Positions 52,463 through 62,187 of a stretch of DNA of 64,000 nt are shown here, piece by piece (the first letter of the stretch is position 1; each line of letters starts with the position of its first letter). The notes beneath the pieces are model-generated. The model saw only the letters and a list, made by a program, of their open reading frames with translations. It did no database searches and was not told where the DNA came from. The stretch covers positions 1 through 64,000 of the forward strand of contig JASMLW010000476.1 in the NCBI GenBank assembly GCA_030748485.1, in the 5' to 3' direction. A program made the position numbers and the translations under genes. This DNA is from Pirellulaceae bacterium (GTDB lineage Bacteria > Planctomycetota > Planctomycetia > Pirellulales > Pirellulaceae).

Positions 52463-54643
52463 ATGCGTTTGACATTGCGGACTCTGTTGGCCTATTTGCA
52501 CAACGTTCTCGACAGCGAGGACGCGGCCGCTTTGGAGAGCAAGATCAAAGAGAGCGCGTTCGCTTCGGATCTGGTTCACCGGATTCGCACAGCGACCCAG
52601 CACGCCCGTCTCGGGGCCCCCAAGCTCGATGGCAAAGGGATGGGGGTCGACCCGAATTCGGTCGCCGCGTATCTCGACAGCACGCTCGGCGCGGACCGCG
52701 CGCCGGAATTTGAGCGGGTCTGCCTGGAGTCCGACATTCATTTAGCGGAAGTGGCTGCCTGCCACCAGATACTGGCGCAGGTGCTCGGCAATCCGGCGGA
52801 TGTGCCGCCCAACCTCCGGGAGCGCGTGTACGAATTGGCGGACATGGCGGGAGAACCCGAGGCTCCGCCGGTCGAATCGGCTCCCGCAGCGCCTCCGCAG
52901 TCGGAATCGGCGAGCCAAGAGGGCGAGCCGCCGATCTCCAATGGGAAGAAACCGGCCGAACCGAAGCCGGCTCCGGCGGACGACCCCACGGCGGCCGCGT
53001 TGGACGTGAGCGGGAAAGGCGTTCGTTGGCAGCCGCTCGTCCTGACGCTCGTCGTCGCATTCATCATCGTCGCCGGCGGCCTGGCTCTGATGGGGCCGTT
53101 CAACGAAACTCACCCAATCCTGGGTTCGTTTTTTGCGGCCGAAACCGTCGCCGAGGCTCCCGTGCCGGAAAACAGAGGAGGATCGCCGGCGAAGACCGGC
53201 GATGATCAGTCCCAGCAACCTGCGCAACCGGCGCAGGAACCGAATGGGCCAACATCTCCCGATGCGGGGTCTGGTGGCGCAGCCGCTCCCAGCGATTCGG
53301 ACAACGGGGCCAAAGCGCCCACCGCCACCGAAAACCCAGCAGCGCCGACTACCGACACGCCGACTACCGACAAGCCGCCGACGCCGGATGATCCTCCCCC
53401 GCCGGCTCCCACCCCAACCGGCGGGGAACCGGTGAAATCGGCGGAGGAGCCGATGGATCCTGTCGAGCCTCCAGCCGCCGACGCGGGCCGGTTGCTCGCC
53501 GCCGACCAAGTCATCCTGCGGTTGAATCCGGCGGAGAAGTCTTGGTTTCGCATGAGCGCGCCCAGCCTGATCAAGGCTGGAGATCAGTTGATCGTGCCGC
53601 CCACCTACCGGCCGGCGTTGGTGCTTACCAACGACGTTCAGCTCATCTTCGCCAACGCCTCGTCGGTCGCGTTGGCCGCCCCTGACGAACATGGAGCTCC
53701 CTCTGTCCGGCTCAACTACGGTCGCGGGATCCTCGTCACCTCGGGCAAGGCCGGCACGCAAGCTCATCTGGACCTCGCCGGTCGGATCGGAATCGCCACG
53801 TTCGCCGACGCGGAAACGGCGATCGCCGTCGAGGCCGCGCCGTACGCTCAGCCCGGCGTCGATCCGACTGCCGAGGGGGCAGCCGATGCGCCGTCCATCA
53901 TCGTCACCCGCATCTACGCGCTCAACGGCCGCGTTCAATGGAGCGAGGGCGAGACGAACATTACGATCGAACCCAACCACGTGTTGCTCGCGGCGCGGAA
54001 GGACCCACCCCAATTAGTCAAACTTGAGTCAGCTCCGCCCTGGGCGGCCCTGCAAGGACTGAATTCCAAAGATCGAATGGCCGCCGACGGGTTGGAGCCG
54101 GCGCTCACATTGGATCGCCCCGCCAGCCTTTCACTACACGAACGGGTGACCTTTCGTCGCGTCGAAGTCGCCGCGCTCGCCATTCGCTCGCTCGCCCATC
54201 TGGGCTTCTACGAACCGGGCGTCGATGCGCTCAGCAATGAATGGCAGCACGCCTACTGGACCGACCATATCGGCGAATTGAGACTCGCCCTGGCTCGCGG
54301 TCCGGAATCGGCCGCCCAAGTGCGCACGGCTATCGAGAAGCGGCGAGGCGAACATGCGGATACGCTCTGGCGACTGCTCCGCGGCTACAGCCCGGCTCAA
54401 CTCGAAGCTGGCGAAGCCGAGAAACTAGTCAAATTGCTCGAGCACGATGAGATGGACATCCGAGTGCTCGCCTTTGACAATCTCCATCGCATCACGGGGC
54501 GGAATTTTCTCTACCGGCCCGAAAAGACGGCCGTTCGGCAACGGGACCGAATTCGCCGTTGGAACGATCTGCTCGAACAAGGCCAGATCGTCTACGCCGC
54601 GCCGCCGACCCCTTTCCCTGAATTGCCGCCGGCTCCCGAATAG
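52463..54643 (+). CDS. Large single-pass membrane protein with anti-sigma-like N-terminus
   Basis: 726 residues from ATG 52463 (a GTG at 52451 is possible). Residues 1-125 contain a helical planctomycete module (LRTLLAYLHNVLDSEDAAAL, VAAYLDSTL) resembling the cytoplasmic part of anti-sigma/zinc-finger-like regulators, though without Cys ligands. A Pro/Glu-rich linker leads to one membrane helix at about 190-212 (PLVLTLVVAFIIVAGGLALM). A second Pro/Thr/Asp-rich linker precedes an extracytoplasmic part from about 340 (FecR-like VRLNYGRGILVTSGKAG, then helices). Sensing across the membrane is inferred from layout. Confidence 0.6.
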   Translation: MRLTLRTLLAYLHNVLDSEDAAALESKIKESAFASDLVHRIRTATQHARLGAPKLDGKGMGVDPNSVAAYLDSTLGADRAPEFERVCLESDIHLAEVAACHQILAQVLGNPADVPPNLRERVYELADMAGEPEAPPVESAPAAPPQSESASQEGEPPISNGKKPAEPKPAPADDPTAAALDVSGKGVRWQPLVLTLVVAFIIVAGGLALMGPFNETHPILGSFFAAETVAEAPVPENRGGSPAKTGDDQSQQPAQPAQEPNGPTSPDAGSGGAAAPSDSDNGAKAPTATENPAAPTTDTPTTDKPPTPDDPPPPAPTPTGGEPVKSAEEPMDPVEPPAADAGRLLAADQVILRLNPAEKSWFRMSAPSLIKAGDQLIVPPTYRPALVLTNDVQLIFANASSVALAAPDEHGAPSVRLNYGRGILVTSGKAGTQAHLDLAGRIGIATFADAETAIAVEAAPYAQPGVDPTAEGAADAPSIIVTRIYALNGRVQWSEGETNITIEPNHVLLAARKDPPQLVKLESAPPWAALQGLNSKDRMAADGLEPALTLDRPASLSLHERVTFRRVEVAALAIRSLAHLGFYEPGVDALSNEWQHAYWTDHIGELRLALARGPESAAQVRTAIEKRRGEHADTLWRLLRGYSPAQLEAGEAEKLVKLLEHDEMDIRVLAFDNLHRITGRNFLYRPEKTAVRQRDRIRRWNDLLEQGQIVYAAPPTPFPELPPAPE

Positions 54644-54668
54644 TCGGACTCGGGGCGCGAGAGGACGA

Positions 54669-54688
54669 GCGGCAAAGAGCGGCAAAGA
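54669..54688. repeat. 10-bp tandem duplication
   Basis: GCGGCAAAGA repeated twice exactly, just after the stop of the preceding membrane protein gene. Confidence 0.7.
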
Positions 54689-54855
54689 GCGCGCGGTGGC
54701 GGCAAGCTAGCAGGCAGCCGGATGTCGTCGCTGGGCCAGACGGCATTTTTGACAAAAAAGGTCAAACCCATAGGGGCCGAAAATCCGATAACCGAAGACA
54801 CGGAGTGTGACCATCGCACGGGCGTCATCCCCCCTCACTTGATCAAGGACGTTCA

Positions 54856-55098
54856 ATGTCACAGGGACGACTGCGAGTTTATTACGGTCCGCGGAACGAC
54901 CAGGGAAGTTTGGCCATGGAATCGGCCGAGCGCAAGGAGACGGTCGACGTCTCGTTGGGCGAGATCTTTCCGTTGTTGGCGGACGCGGTGAACAGCCAAC
55001 GGACGTGGCTGCGTGATTTTGAAGATGACCAGATCGCCGTATCGACCGACTTATACGAGGTGATTCTGGCCTACCAGCACTTTCGACCGTCGGCATAG
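54856..55098 (+). CDS. Small conserved hypothetical protein
   Basis: 80 residues starting MSQGRLRVYYGPRNDQGSLA, with AAGGA upstream, and a C-terminal half rich in Asp/Glu (SQRTWLRDFEDDQIAVSTDL). No signal peptide. It is followed directly by a strong terminator, which supports it as a real short transcription unit. No function recognised. Confidence 0.6.
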   Translation: MSQGRLRVYYGPRNDQGSLAMESAERKETVDVSLGEIFPLLADAVNSQRTWLRDFEDDQIAVSTDLYEVILAYQHFRPSA

Positions 55099-55120
55099 TA
55101 ATCGGCATCGGATTCGAGCA

Positions 55121-55148
55121 AGCCCGGCTGCGCCGGGCTTTTTTTTTG
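55121..55148 (+). terminator. Rho-independent terminator
   Basis: AGCCCGGC-TGC-GCCGGGCT hairpin followed by an uninterrupted T run, 23 bases after the 80-residue protein. Confidence 0.92.
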
Positions 55149-55310
55149 GGACCGACCGTTGAAATCGTTACGATCGGTCACATGGGCGCCGTGGTCGCAT
55201 TGTCGAGGATCCTATAATTGCGGGGCGCGAAGCGGCCGCTCGTCTCTTCGCCGTGGCGATGGACCAGGTTGGTGTGAACGGCGAGAGCGAACGAGGAGCA
55301 AGTGGAGAGC

Positions 55311-56342
55311 ATGGCATTGGACGATTCAACCATTCCGGGCGGCAAGGAGCGCGATGAAGCGACCCCACCAGCGAGCAGCCGTCGGATCGACGATCTGATC
55401 CGCCGCATCAAAGACTCAGCTGACAAGTTGGCCACGGATGGATCGACTCGCGGCGACCTCAAGATCATCAGCCGAACACTGCGGGAGTTGCGGTACGCCT
55501 TCAAGGTGTTCTCGCCGTACCGCCGTCATCGGAAAGTGACCGTTTTCGGCTCAGCTCGCACTCCGGCGGAGGATCCGGCCTACGTCCAGGCGGTCAATTT
55601 CGGCCGTTCGATGGCGGAGCGCGATTGGTTGGTCGTCACGGGAGCGGCCAGCGGGATCATGGAAGCCGGACACGAGGGAGCAGGCCGCGAGAAATCGATG
55701 GGATTGAACATCCTGCTGCCCTTCGAGCAGGAGGCCAATCCGGTGATCGCCGGCGACCACAAGTTGGTGCACATGAAGTACTTCTTCACTCGCAAACTGA
55801 TGTTTGTGAAGGAGTGCGACGCGGTCGTCTGTTTGCCGGGGGGCTTCGGCACGATGGACGAAGCGATGGAGGTGTTGACCCTGTTGCAGACGGGCAAGCG
55901 CGACATGGTGCCCGTGGTGTTGTTGAATCCGCCCGGCGGAGACTACTGGAACGGACTGAATGACTTCATCGTCAACCATCTGCTCGGCGGCGGCATGATC
56001 TCGCCGGAAGACCTGAATCTCTACCGCATCACCGACAGCGTGGACGAGGCGGTGGCCGAGGTGTTGCAGTTTTTCCGCGTGTTTCACAGCATGCGCTACG
56101 TGAAAGACAAACTCGTCCTGCGACTCATGGAGCCGTTGACGGACGAGGCTCTGACGCTGATCAACGACCGTTTCAGCGACATCTTGGCGGCCGGTGAATT
56201 CGAGCAGACCGGGCCGCTGGACCAGGAGAAGGACGAACCCGACCTGGCGGAGCTGCCGCGCTTGAAATTCTCTTTCGATCGCCGCAGTCTCGGCCGTTTG
56301 CGGCAGCTGATCGATTCCATCAATGCGGGCGTCACCGCCTAG
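55311..56342 (+). CDS. LOG-family protein (nucleotide 5'-monophosphate phosphoribohydrolase-like)
   Basis: 343 residues from ATG 55311; a GTG three codons earlier also follows GGAG. The Rossmann-like LOG signature PGGFGTMDE is preceded by VTVFGSARTPAEDP and VVTGAASGIMEAGHEGAG. Family members split nucleoside monophosphates into base and ribose-5-phosphate (cytokinin-activating LOG, PpnN). N- and C-terminal extensions (about 60 and 80 residues) make it longer than plant LOG and closer to PpnN-type proteins. Monocistronic. Confidence 0.85.
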   Translation: MALDDSTIPGGKERDEATPPASSRRIDDLIRRIKDSADKLATDGSTRGDLKIISRTLRELRYAFKVFSPYRRHRKVTVFGSARTPAEDPAYVQAVNFGRSMAERDWLVVTGAASGIMEAGHEGAGREKSMGLNILLPFEQEANPVIAGDHKLVHMKYFFTRKLMFVKECDAVVCLPGGFGTMDEAMEVLTLLQTGKRDMVPVVLLNPPGGDYWNGLNDFIVNHLLGGGMISPEDLNLYRITDSVDEAVAEVLQFFRVFHSMRYVKDKLVLRLMEPLTDEALTLINDRFSDILAAGEFEQTGPLDQEKDEPDLAELPRLKFSFDRRSLGRLRQLIDSINAGVTA

Positions 56343-56364
56343 CCGCATCGGTCGGTCGCGTCGG

Positions 56365-56922
56365 TTACGGTTGTGTTGGATCGATGCCGAAGTCCTCGAC
56401 GGTCAACAGCGTTTCCAACTGGTAGCCGGCGGCGGCGAAGGCCTCCTTGCCGCCTTGCAGACGATCGATGATCGCGACGACCCGTTCGACTTTCATGCCG
56501 AACGCCTCGACGTGTTCGATCGCCTGCAGCGAGCTGCCGCCGGTGGTCACGACGTCCTCGACGATGACGGCCGTGTCGCCGGCGGAGACGGGTCCTTCAA
56601 CGGCTCGTTTGGCCCCGTGCCCTTTGGCTTCTTTGCGAACGATGAAACCGCGGATCGGCTTGCCCTGCTGAGCGGCGACGGTGATCACGGCAGCCGAAAT
56701 CGGGTCGGCGCCGATCGCCATTCCGCCGACCGCGTCGGGCAGCTGGTCGCCCAGCAAGTCGAGGATGCCGGCCGCCACCAAATTCGCCCCCCGGCCGTCC
56801 AATGTGACCTGGCGGCAGTCGAGGTAGTAGGACGCCCGTTTCCCAGACGCGAGCGTAAAATCCCCGAATTTCAGGGCTTTCTCGCGAATCAACTCCTTTA
56901 GTCCATCGCGGTCGAACGTCAT
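56365..56922 (-). CDS. pyrE: Orotate phosphoribosyltransferase
   Basis: 185 residues from ATG with AGGTGA upstream. ASGKRASYYLDCRQVTL near the N-terminus, the PRPP loop AVIVEDVVTTGGSSLQAIE and FIVRKEAKGHG identify PyrE. It attaches orotate to PRPP to make OMP in de novo pyrimidine synthesis. Stands alone, convergent with the LOG gene. Confidence 0.93.
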   Translation of the reverse strand: MTFDRDGLKELIREKALKFGDFTLASGKRASYYLDCRQVTLDGRGANLVAAGILDLLGDQLPDAVGGMAIGADPISAAVITVAAQQGKPIRGFIVRKEAKGHGAKRAVEGPVSAGDTAVIVEDVVTTGGSSLQAIEHVEAFGMKVERVVAIIDRLQGGKEAFAAAGYQLETLLTVEDFGIDPTQP

Positions 56923-57100
56923 CGGGTCACCTGAAAGGTCTTGAGAAATCACCGCCGAGCGTCGACAACTTACCAGCCGCCGTCGACCATCGACAGGGGA
57001 CGCCGGCACGGGAAACTCCACACGAAAGATCGGCGAGTCAGCGATCGTTTGCTCATCTTCGACTGGCTGCGGACCGATAGAGGAGTTGGGAGTCTGGGCA

Positions 57101-57784
57101 ATGGAAACCTCGCTACATCGCCAGCTAAAAGAGATCTATGCGGGGGATGATGCGCAGACGGAGGTGAAGCTCGGGTCGTACCGCATCGACGCGGTCACCG
57201 ACGATCACCTGGTTGAGATCCAGCACTCCAGCCTGGCGGCCATTCGCGATAAGATCGGGATGCTTATCGAGGATCACGCCGTCCTGGTCGTCAAGCCGAT
57301 CATTCACGAGAAACGCCTCGTCAAATTGGACGCCAAGGGCGGTCGGATCGTGGACCAGCGGAAGAGCCCCAAGCGGGGTTCGTTACTCCACGTTTTCCAG
57401 GACCTGATTCACTTCACACGCGTCTTCCCCCACCCCAACTTGACGCTCGACGTCGTGTTGGTGGACGTGGAAGAGCGGCGGTTTCCCGGCCATGGACGGA
57501 GGCGGCGGTGGAGCAAACGCGATCATCAAGTCGAAGACCAGCGACTGGTTCGAGTCCGCAAGACCCATTCGTTCCGCGCGGCCACCGACCTGCTGAGGTT
57601 GATCCCCGGCAAGCTCCTGCCGGCGAGGTTTGATACGGCCGAACTGGCTTCGGCGCTCGACGTCAATCGGTCGGACGCCCAACAGATCGCTTATTGCCTC
57701 CGCAAAATGGGGGCGGCCGAAAACGTCGGCAAACGCGGAAACGCACTGCTCTACGAGTTGAGTGGCGACTCGACGGCCTCGTAA
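57101..57784 (+). CDS. Hypothetical protein with nuclease-like core and winged-helix-like tail
   Basis: 227 residues from ATG 57101. Residues 15-55 read TEVKLGSYRIDAVTDDHLVEIQHSSL, a strand-turn with D and E(x)Q spaced as in PD-(D/E)xK endonuclease folds (D30, E39, Q41 by position). A basic middle (GHGRRRRWSKRDHQ) follows, and the last 60 residues look like a winged helix (TAELASALDVNRSDAQQIAY). Nucleic-acid binding is likely; the endonuclease idea is inference from pattern only. Confidence 0.6.
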   Translation: METSLHRQLKEIYAGDDAQTEVKLGSYRIDAVTDDHLVEIQHSSLAAIRDKIGMLIEDHAVLVVKPIIHEKRLVKLDAKGGRIVDQRKSPKRGSLLHVFQDLIHFTRVFPHPNLTLDVVLVDVEERRFPGHGRRRRWSKRDHQVEDQRLVRVRKTHSFRAATDLLRLIPGKLLPARFDTAELASALDVNRSDAQQIAYCLRKMGAAENVGKRGNALLYELSGDSTAS

Positions 57785-57788
57785 CTTA

Positions 57789-57817
57789 CTAGGTCCCGCC
57801 CGCCGGGACTTCGCGGT
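57789..57817. repeat. Intergenic hairpin repeat, family 2
   Basis: AGGTCCCGCCCGCCGGGACTTCGCGG: the inverted part TCCCG...CGGGA is followed by CTTCGCG. A related element with the same ends, AGGTCCTGCC...GGACTTCGCG, is at 63748-63780. Confidence 0.5.
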
Positions 57818-57915
57818 GACCGCTCGACGGGCTGGAATGCCATTTGGAATGCCGTGGTGCGCAACTCCAGCGCAGAGCAACTCATGCTCACAACGGTTGG
57901 GGGCTGCAGTTGGGG

Positions 57916-58692
57916 CTACTTGGCTTTGGCCTTGGTGCGAGATTCCCGCAGGCCGCGGCTGAGGATGTCGCGAAGCAAAGGCGAGTAGTCTTCGAACTTC
58001 GTTTCGTCCGGGGCCCCGTTGGCGAATTGGTAGATGGCGTCGCGAGGTTTTTCGCCGAGCGAAAGCAATGTCGAGCAGACGGTGCCCCGCGTCTTGCCTC
58101 GCAAAACCATGCTCGGTCGATCCGGCGCGACCGGGCGACGAGCAAACACCTTGCTGGCCACCGCCAGGAACTTCACCGGCGAATCGAGCGTCTGCAGCGT
58201 CAGCAGCCGACTGGCCAACTGAACGCGCTCGTCGCGCTGGTCGTTCACATTGCTATTGCCGATAATGCTGAGCCCCTCTTGGAGCTCCACCGTTTCGTAA
58301 TCGTCGCCGCCGTGGACCACCCAGCCGCTTTCGGCGTCGGCGATCACAAAATTGACCCCGTCGTATTTGCTGGTGGCCAGTTCGTCGAGCGCCAGGTCAA
58401 CCGCTCGTCGGGCCGATCCGGCCCGCAGCAGATCGCGGCACAACGAACCCCGGGATCGGGGGGCGATCGGCGCTGAAATCTTGGGCCGATTGGACGCCCC
58501 GACGAATAATCCGTGCTGATTCACGCCCAGCCACGTGCCACCCGATTGCTGATCGACACAGCTGAGGATGCGGGGCTTGCCCGACTGGATTGAGGGGGGA
58601 GTGAAGGGTCGGTCGTAGAACTCCTCGCGATTGGCCGCTACCAAGATGGGCGCCTCTGGCACGAGGCGGTATTGGATCGCCAACAGGCACAT
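57916..58692 (-). CDS. NRDE family protein (TANGO2-like)
   Basis: 258 residues. Starts MCLLAIQY, where Cys2 would become the N-terminal nucleophile after Met removal, followed by the NRDE-type motif VAANREEFYDRP. WLGVNQHGLFVGASNR is the next conserved block. NRDE proteins are Ntn-hydrolase-like with unclear substrates; the human homologue TANGO2 has been linked to haem and lipid handling. Monocistronic. Confidence 0.85.
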   Translation of the reverse strand: MCLLAIQYRLVPEAPILVAANREEFYDRPFTPPSIQSGKPRILSCVDQQSGGTWLGVNQHGLFVGASNRPKISAPIAPRSRGSLCRDLLRAGSARRAVDLALDELATSKYDGVNFVIADAESGWVVHGGDDYETVELQEGLSIIGNSNVNDQRDERVQLASRLLTLQTLDSPVKFLAVASKVFARRPVAPDRPSMVLRGKTRGTVCSTLLSLGEKPRDAIYQFANGAPDETKFEDYSPLLRDILSRGLRESRTKAKAK

Positions 58693-59209
58693 GTTGTACT
58701 CGTCTACTCAAAGGTGATGATCTCGTGTACTCGCAGTCTCCAGCCCGCGAATGGAAACCGTCAATGTATTAGGAAACGGCCCCATTCAACACCCCCGAAT
58801 GGGGGAAACCGGAAGTGGTTTTCGGTGCTGGATTGTTAGAGGCTTTGTTAGAAACCGCGGTTTGCGAGGTCTGGGAAGGCCGGCTTTCTATCTCGCAAGT
58901 CGACTGTAAGTAACTGCCGATCAAGCACTTTACTTGACGAGGCGACGGAGCAGTCCGGCGTTTTGGTGGCCAACTGCCATTGACCGCATGTGAGGCGGCT
59001 CTCGGGCGACCGATCACCCGCCTTGGGCGCGAGTTTCGTCTCATTCGGCACGAGCCGGAGCGGTTAGATTCGGCTCGGATTTAAGCGAATTGGCGGAGTT
59101 TGGCGGCGTGTTTGACGACCGCGCGGGGACGTTCGATTTCTGCGAGAACGGGATCTTTTTTGTGCTATAGTGGCCGTTTCTTTTTCAATCTCCTGCGAGC
59201 CCTGGGCGA
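58693..59209. other. Intergenic region upstream of fabH
   Basis: About 515 bases. I find no supported coding sequence; in particular no rpmF (L32) or plsX, which often precede fabH. Short frames on the minus strand here have compositions unlike the neighbours and no start signals. Confidence 0.45.
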
Positions 59210-60277
59210 ATGTCATCGACCCTTTCCAATAACGAAACCGCCCACCGGGACAGGGGTCCGCGGCCATCGTTGAGCATCCCTAAACGCCGGGTGGTTCGCA
59301 CACTGACCGGGGTCGAACTGATGGCAGTCGGGGGATACGCCCCCGACAACCTGGTCACCAATGAGCAGCTGGCCTCACTGGGTTTCGACGATGATTGGAT
59401 CCTCAAGCGGACAGGAATCCAAAGCCGCCACCGGGCTTCACCCGACCAGGCGACCAGCGACATCTGCATTGCCGCGTCTCGCCGTTGTCTAGCCCGCGCC
59501 GGCGTCCCCGCGAGCGAACTCGACCTGATCATCGTCGGCACCATGACGCCAGACCAGCCGACGCCGTCGACAGCCTGTGTCGTGCAAGAGAAACTGGGGT
59601 CAAACGCCGCCGCTTTCGACATGAACGCCGCCTGTGCGGGTTTTGTCTACGCGTTGTCGACCGGCATGCAGTTCATCAAAACGGGCACCTATGAGCGCGT
59701 TCTTGTGGTGGGCGCCGATCTGATGGGACGGGCCGCCAACCCGGCCGACCGAAAGACCTTTCCGCTATTTGGCGATGGGGGGGGTGCGGTCTTGTTGGGC
59801 CCGGGCGGTGAAGATCAGGGTTTTCTGTCTTTCACGCTTGGAGCGGACGGCCGCGGCGGTGAACTCCTTTGCCAACCGGCGGGTGGTTCACGCGAACCGC
59901 TGACACCGGCGGGCATCGACGCCGGACGCCAATACCTGCAGATGGACGGTCGGGCGGTTTTCAAATGGGCGGTCCGCTTGATTGGGGAAACCGCTCGGGA
60001 CGTGATCCGCCACGCCGAGTTGGACCCCGAAGACCTCGACTGGGTCGTTTTTCACCAAGCCAATCAGCGGATTCTGGACGCGGCGGTCGACGATCTAGGA
60101 ATCGATCCGCAATGCGTCCTCTCCAACGTCCAGCGCTATGGCAACACATCCGCCGGCAGTATTCCATTGGTGCTGCACGAAGCCGACCAACGTGGCCAAA
60201 TCAAGCGCGGCGACCGCATCTTGCTATCCGGTTTTGGAGCCGGCCTGGCGTGGGGCGCAGCCGTCCTGCAATGGTAA
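59210..60277 (+). CDS. fabH: 3-oxoacyl-ACP synthase III
   Basis: 355 residues including a polar N-terminal extension of about 30 before LTGVELMAVGGYAPDNLVTN. Catalytic triad C142 (NAACAGFVYAL), H282 (VVFHQANQRI) and N312 (YGNTSAGS) is intact. It condenses acetyl-CoA with malonyl-ACP to start fatty acid synthesis in the cytosol. The usual fab/plsX neighbours are absent. Confidence 0.93.
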   Translation: MSSTLSNNETAHRDRGPRPSLSIPKRRVVRTLTGVELMAVGGYAPDNLVTNEQLASLGFDDDWILKRTGIQSRHRASPDQATSDICIAASRRCLARAGVPASELDLIIVGTMTPDQPTPSTACVVQEKLGSNAAAFDMNAACAGFVYALSTGMQFIKTGTYERVLVVGADLMGRAANPADRKTFPLFGDGGGAVLLGPGGEDQGFLSFTLGADGRGGELLCQPAGGSREPLTPAGIDAGRQYLQMDGRAVFKWAVRLIGETARDVIRHAELDPEDLDWVVFHQANQRILDAAVDDLGIDPQCVLSNVQRYGNTSAGSIPLVLHEADQRGQIKRGDRILLSGFGAGLAWGAAVLQW

Positions 60278-60336
60278 GCTAACACGCCGGACCTCTTCTG
60301 ACTCGTCAGCCGCGGACTGTAGATGGATCGCCCGCC

Positions 60337-62142
60337 ATGAGCACAATCGCCACGCTACCGCATCGTTCTGAAGTCGCCACGCCCGACACTTGGGATCTGT
60401 CGACGCTGTTTCCCAGCAACGAAGCATGGGAGGCGGCGTTCATTGAATTCCAAGAGCAAATCGTCGGCTATCAGCGGTTCGCCGGGACCCTGGGCGGCAG
60501 CCCAGCCGCGCTGGCTGAGTGCTTGAAATTCGACGCCGACCTCGATCGGCAAGCCGAGCGACTTGGCGTTTACGCCTTCCTCCGCACGACGGAAGACCAA
60601 TCAGCCAGCGCTTATCAGGACATGCAGGGCCGATTCCAGAGCGTGGCCGCGCGGTGCGCCAAAGAGGCCAGCTTCATCCGCCCCGAGATCATGGAGATCG
60701 ACCGAGACACGATGGACGAGTTCCTCGGCTCGAGCGAATTGTCCGATTACCAGCTGATGCTGGAACGCCTGCTGCGATACAAGCCGCACACGTTGAGCCA
60801 GCGCGAGGAGGAGCTGCTGGCGATGCAGGCCGAGATGGCCCAGACCGCTCGGCACGCTTTTGGGCAACTTCACGACGCGGATATGAAATTCGGCGCTGTC
60901 GAGGACGCCGATGGGCGGCAGGTCGAACTGAGCAACGCGACTTACGGCCAGTTCATGATCTCCCCGCAAAGGGATGTGCGGCGGACCGCGTTTCATCAGT
61001 ACTACGACCAGTTCGCGGCTCATGAAAACAGCCTCGCCGCTTTGCTCGGCGGGTCCATTCACAAGGACGTTTACTACGCTCGCGCCCGCGGCTATGAGAG
61101 CGCTCTCGAGGCAGCTCTGTTCCCCGACAACGTGCCGTCGTCGGTCTATACGAACCTGGTCGAGTCGGTGCACAAGCAACTTCCGGCCGTGCATCGCTAT
61201 TACGACGTCCGCCGCCGCAAGATGGGGCTCGACGACATTCACTTTTACGACACGTACGTGCCGATTCTCAGCGAGCTGGAGACGAGCCGCGAATGGGACG
61301 CCGCGGTGGAACTGATTCTCGACGCGCTCACCCCGCTCGGACGCGAATATGGGGAGGTCCTCCATAGCGGGCTCACCGCCAGCCGCTGGTGTGATCGGTA
61401 CCCCAACGCGGGAAAGCAGAGCGGCGCATTCAGTTGCGGTTCGTTCGACGCGGCCCCGTTCATCCTGATGAACTACAAGCCGGCTGTCTTCAACGACGTC
61501 TTCACGCTGGCGCACGAAGCGGGCCACTCGATGCACTCGCATTACTCGGCCAAACACCAACCCTACCTCTACTACGACTACACGATCTTCGTCGCCGAAG
61601 TCGCCAGCACGTTCAACGAACAACTGCTCAGCCATCACCTGCTGAACAACGCCGACGATGACCGGCACCGCGCCTATCTGATCAACCGGGAAATCGACGA
61701 CATGCGGGCCACGATCGTCCGTCAGACGATGTTCGCCGAGTTCGAAAAGATCACTCACGAAATGGCTGAGGACGGCGAAGCGCTAACCGTCGAGGCGTTC
61801 AAGAGCGTCTACCGCAATCTGTTGAAGCAGTACATGGGGCCCGAGTTCGAGATCGACGAACAGTTGGCGCTCGAGTGTTTTCGCATCCCGCATTTCTACC
61901 GCGCCTTCTACGTCTACAAGTATGCGACGGGGCTTTCCGCCGCGGTGGCGTTGAGCAAGCGAGTACTGAACGGCGGCGAGCCGGAACTGGCCGATTATCT
62001 CGGCTTCCTCCAAGGCGGCTGTTCCCGTGATCCCCTCGATCTGCTCCGGGGAGCCGGTGTAGACATGAGCGAACCCGATCCGGTCGACACGGCGCTGTCA
62101 CACTTCGCTGAGCTCGTCGAAGAGCTCGACCAAGTGCTCTAA
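60337..62142 (+). CDS. pepF: Oligoendopeptidase F
   Basis: 601 residues, standard length for M3B peptidases. The zinc motif is HEAGHSMHS followed about 25 residues later by a Glu in FVAEVASTFNE. The C-terminal QGGCSRDPLDLLRGAGVDM block is typical. It degrades oligopeptides of about 7-17 residues in the cytoplasm. A 12-bp perfect tandem duplication spans its stop region (62141-62164). Confidence 0.93.
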   Translation: MSTIATLPHRSEVATPDTWDLSTLFPSNEAWEAAFIEFQEQIVGYQRFAGTLGGSPAALAECLKFDADLDRQAERLGVYAFLRTTEDQSASAYQDMQGRFQSVAARCAKEASFIRPEIMEIDRDTMDEFLGSSELSDYQLMLERLLRYKPHTLSQREEELLAMQAEMAQTARHAFGQLHDADMKFGAVEDADGRQVELSNATYGQFMISPQRDVRRTAFHQYYDQFAAHENSLAALLGGSIHKDVYYARARGYESALEAALFPDNVPSSVYTNLVESVHKQLPAVHRYYDVRRRKMGLDDIHFYDTYVPILSELETSREWDAAVELILDALTPLGREYGEVLHSGLTASRWCDRYPNAGKQSGAFSCGSFDAAPFILMNYKPAVFNDVFTLAHEAGHSMHSHYSAKHQPYLYYDYTIFVAEVASTFNEQLLSHHLLNNADDDRHRAYLINREIDDMRATIVRQTMFAEFEKITHEMAEDGEALTVEAFKSVYRNLLKQYMGPEFEIDEQLALECFRIPHFYRAFYVYKYATGLSAAVALSKRVLNGGEPELADYLGFLQGGCSRDPLDLLRGAGVDMSEPDPVDTALSHFAELVEELDQVL

Positions 62143-62164
62143 GTCTCGCGGTAAGTCTCGCGGT
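62141..62164. repeat. 12-bp perfect tandem duplication at the pepF stop
   Basis: AAGTCTCGCGGT twice in a row; the first copy overlaps the TAA stop codon of pepF. Confidence 0.8.
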
Positions 62165-62187
62165 CGCCGGCGACTTGGCCGATCGCC

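Noticed and set aside
58769-59051. Short minus-strand frames upstream of fabH
   Set aside because: No family, odd composition and no ribosome-binding site; overlapping alternatives in two frames argue for noise.
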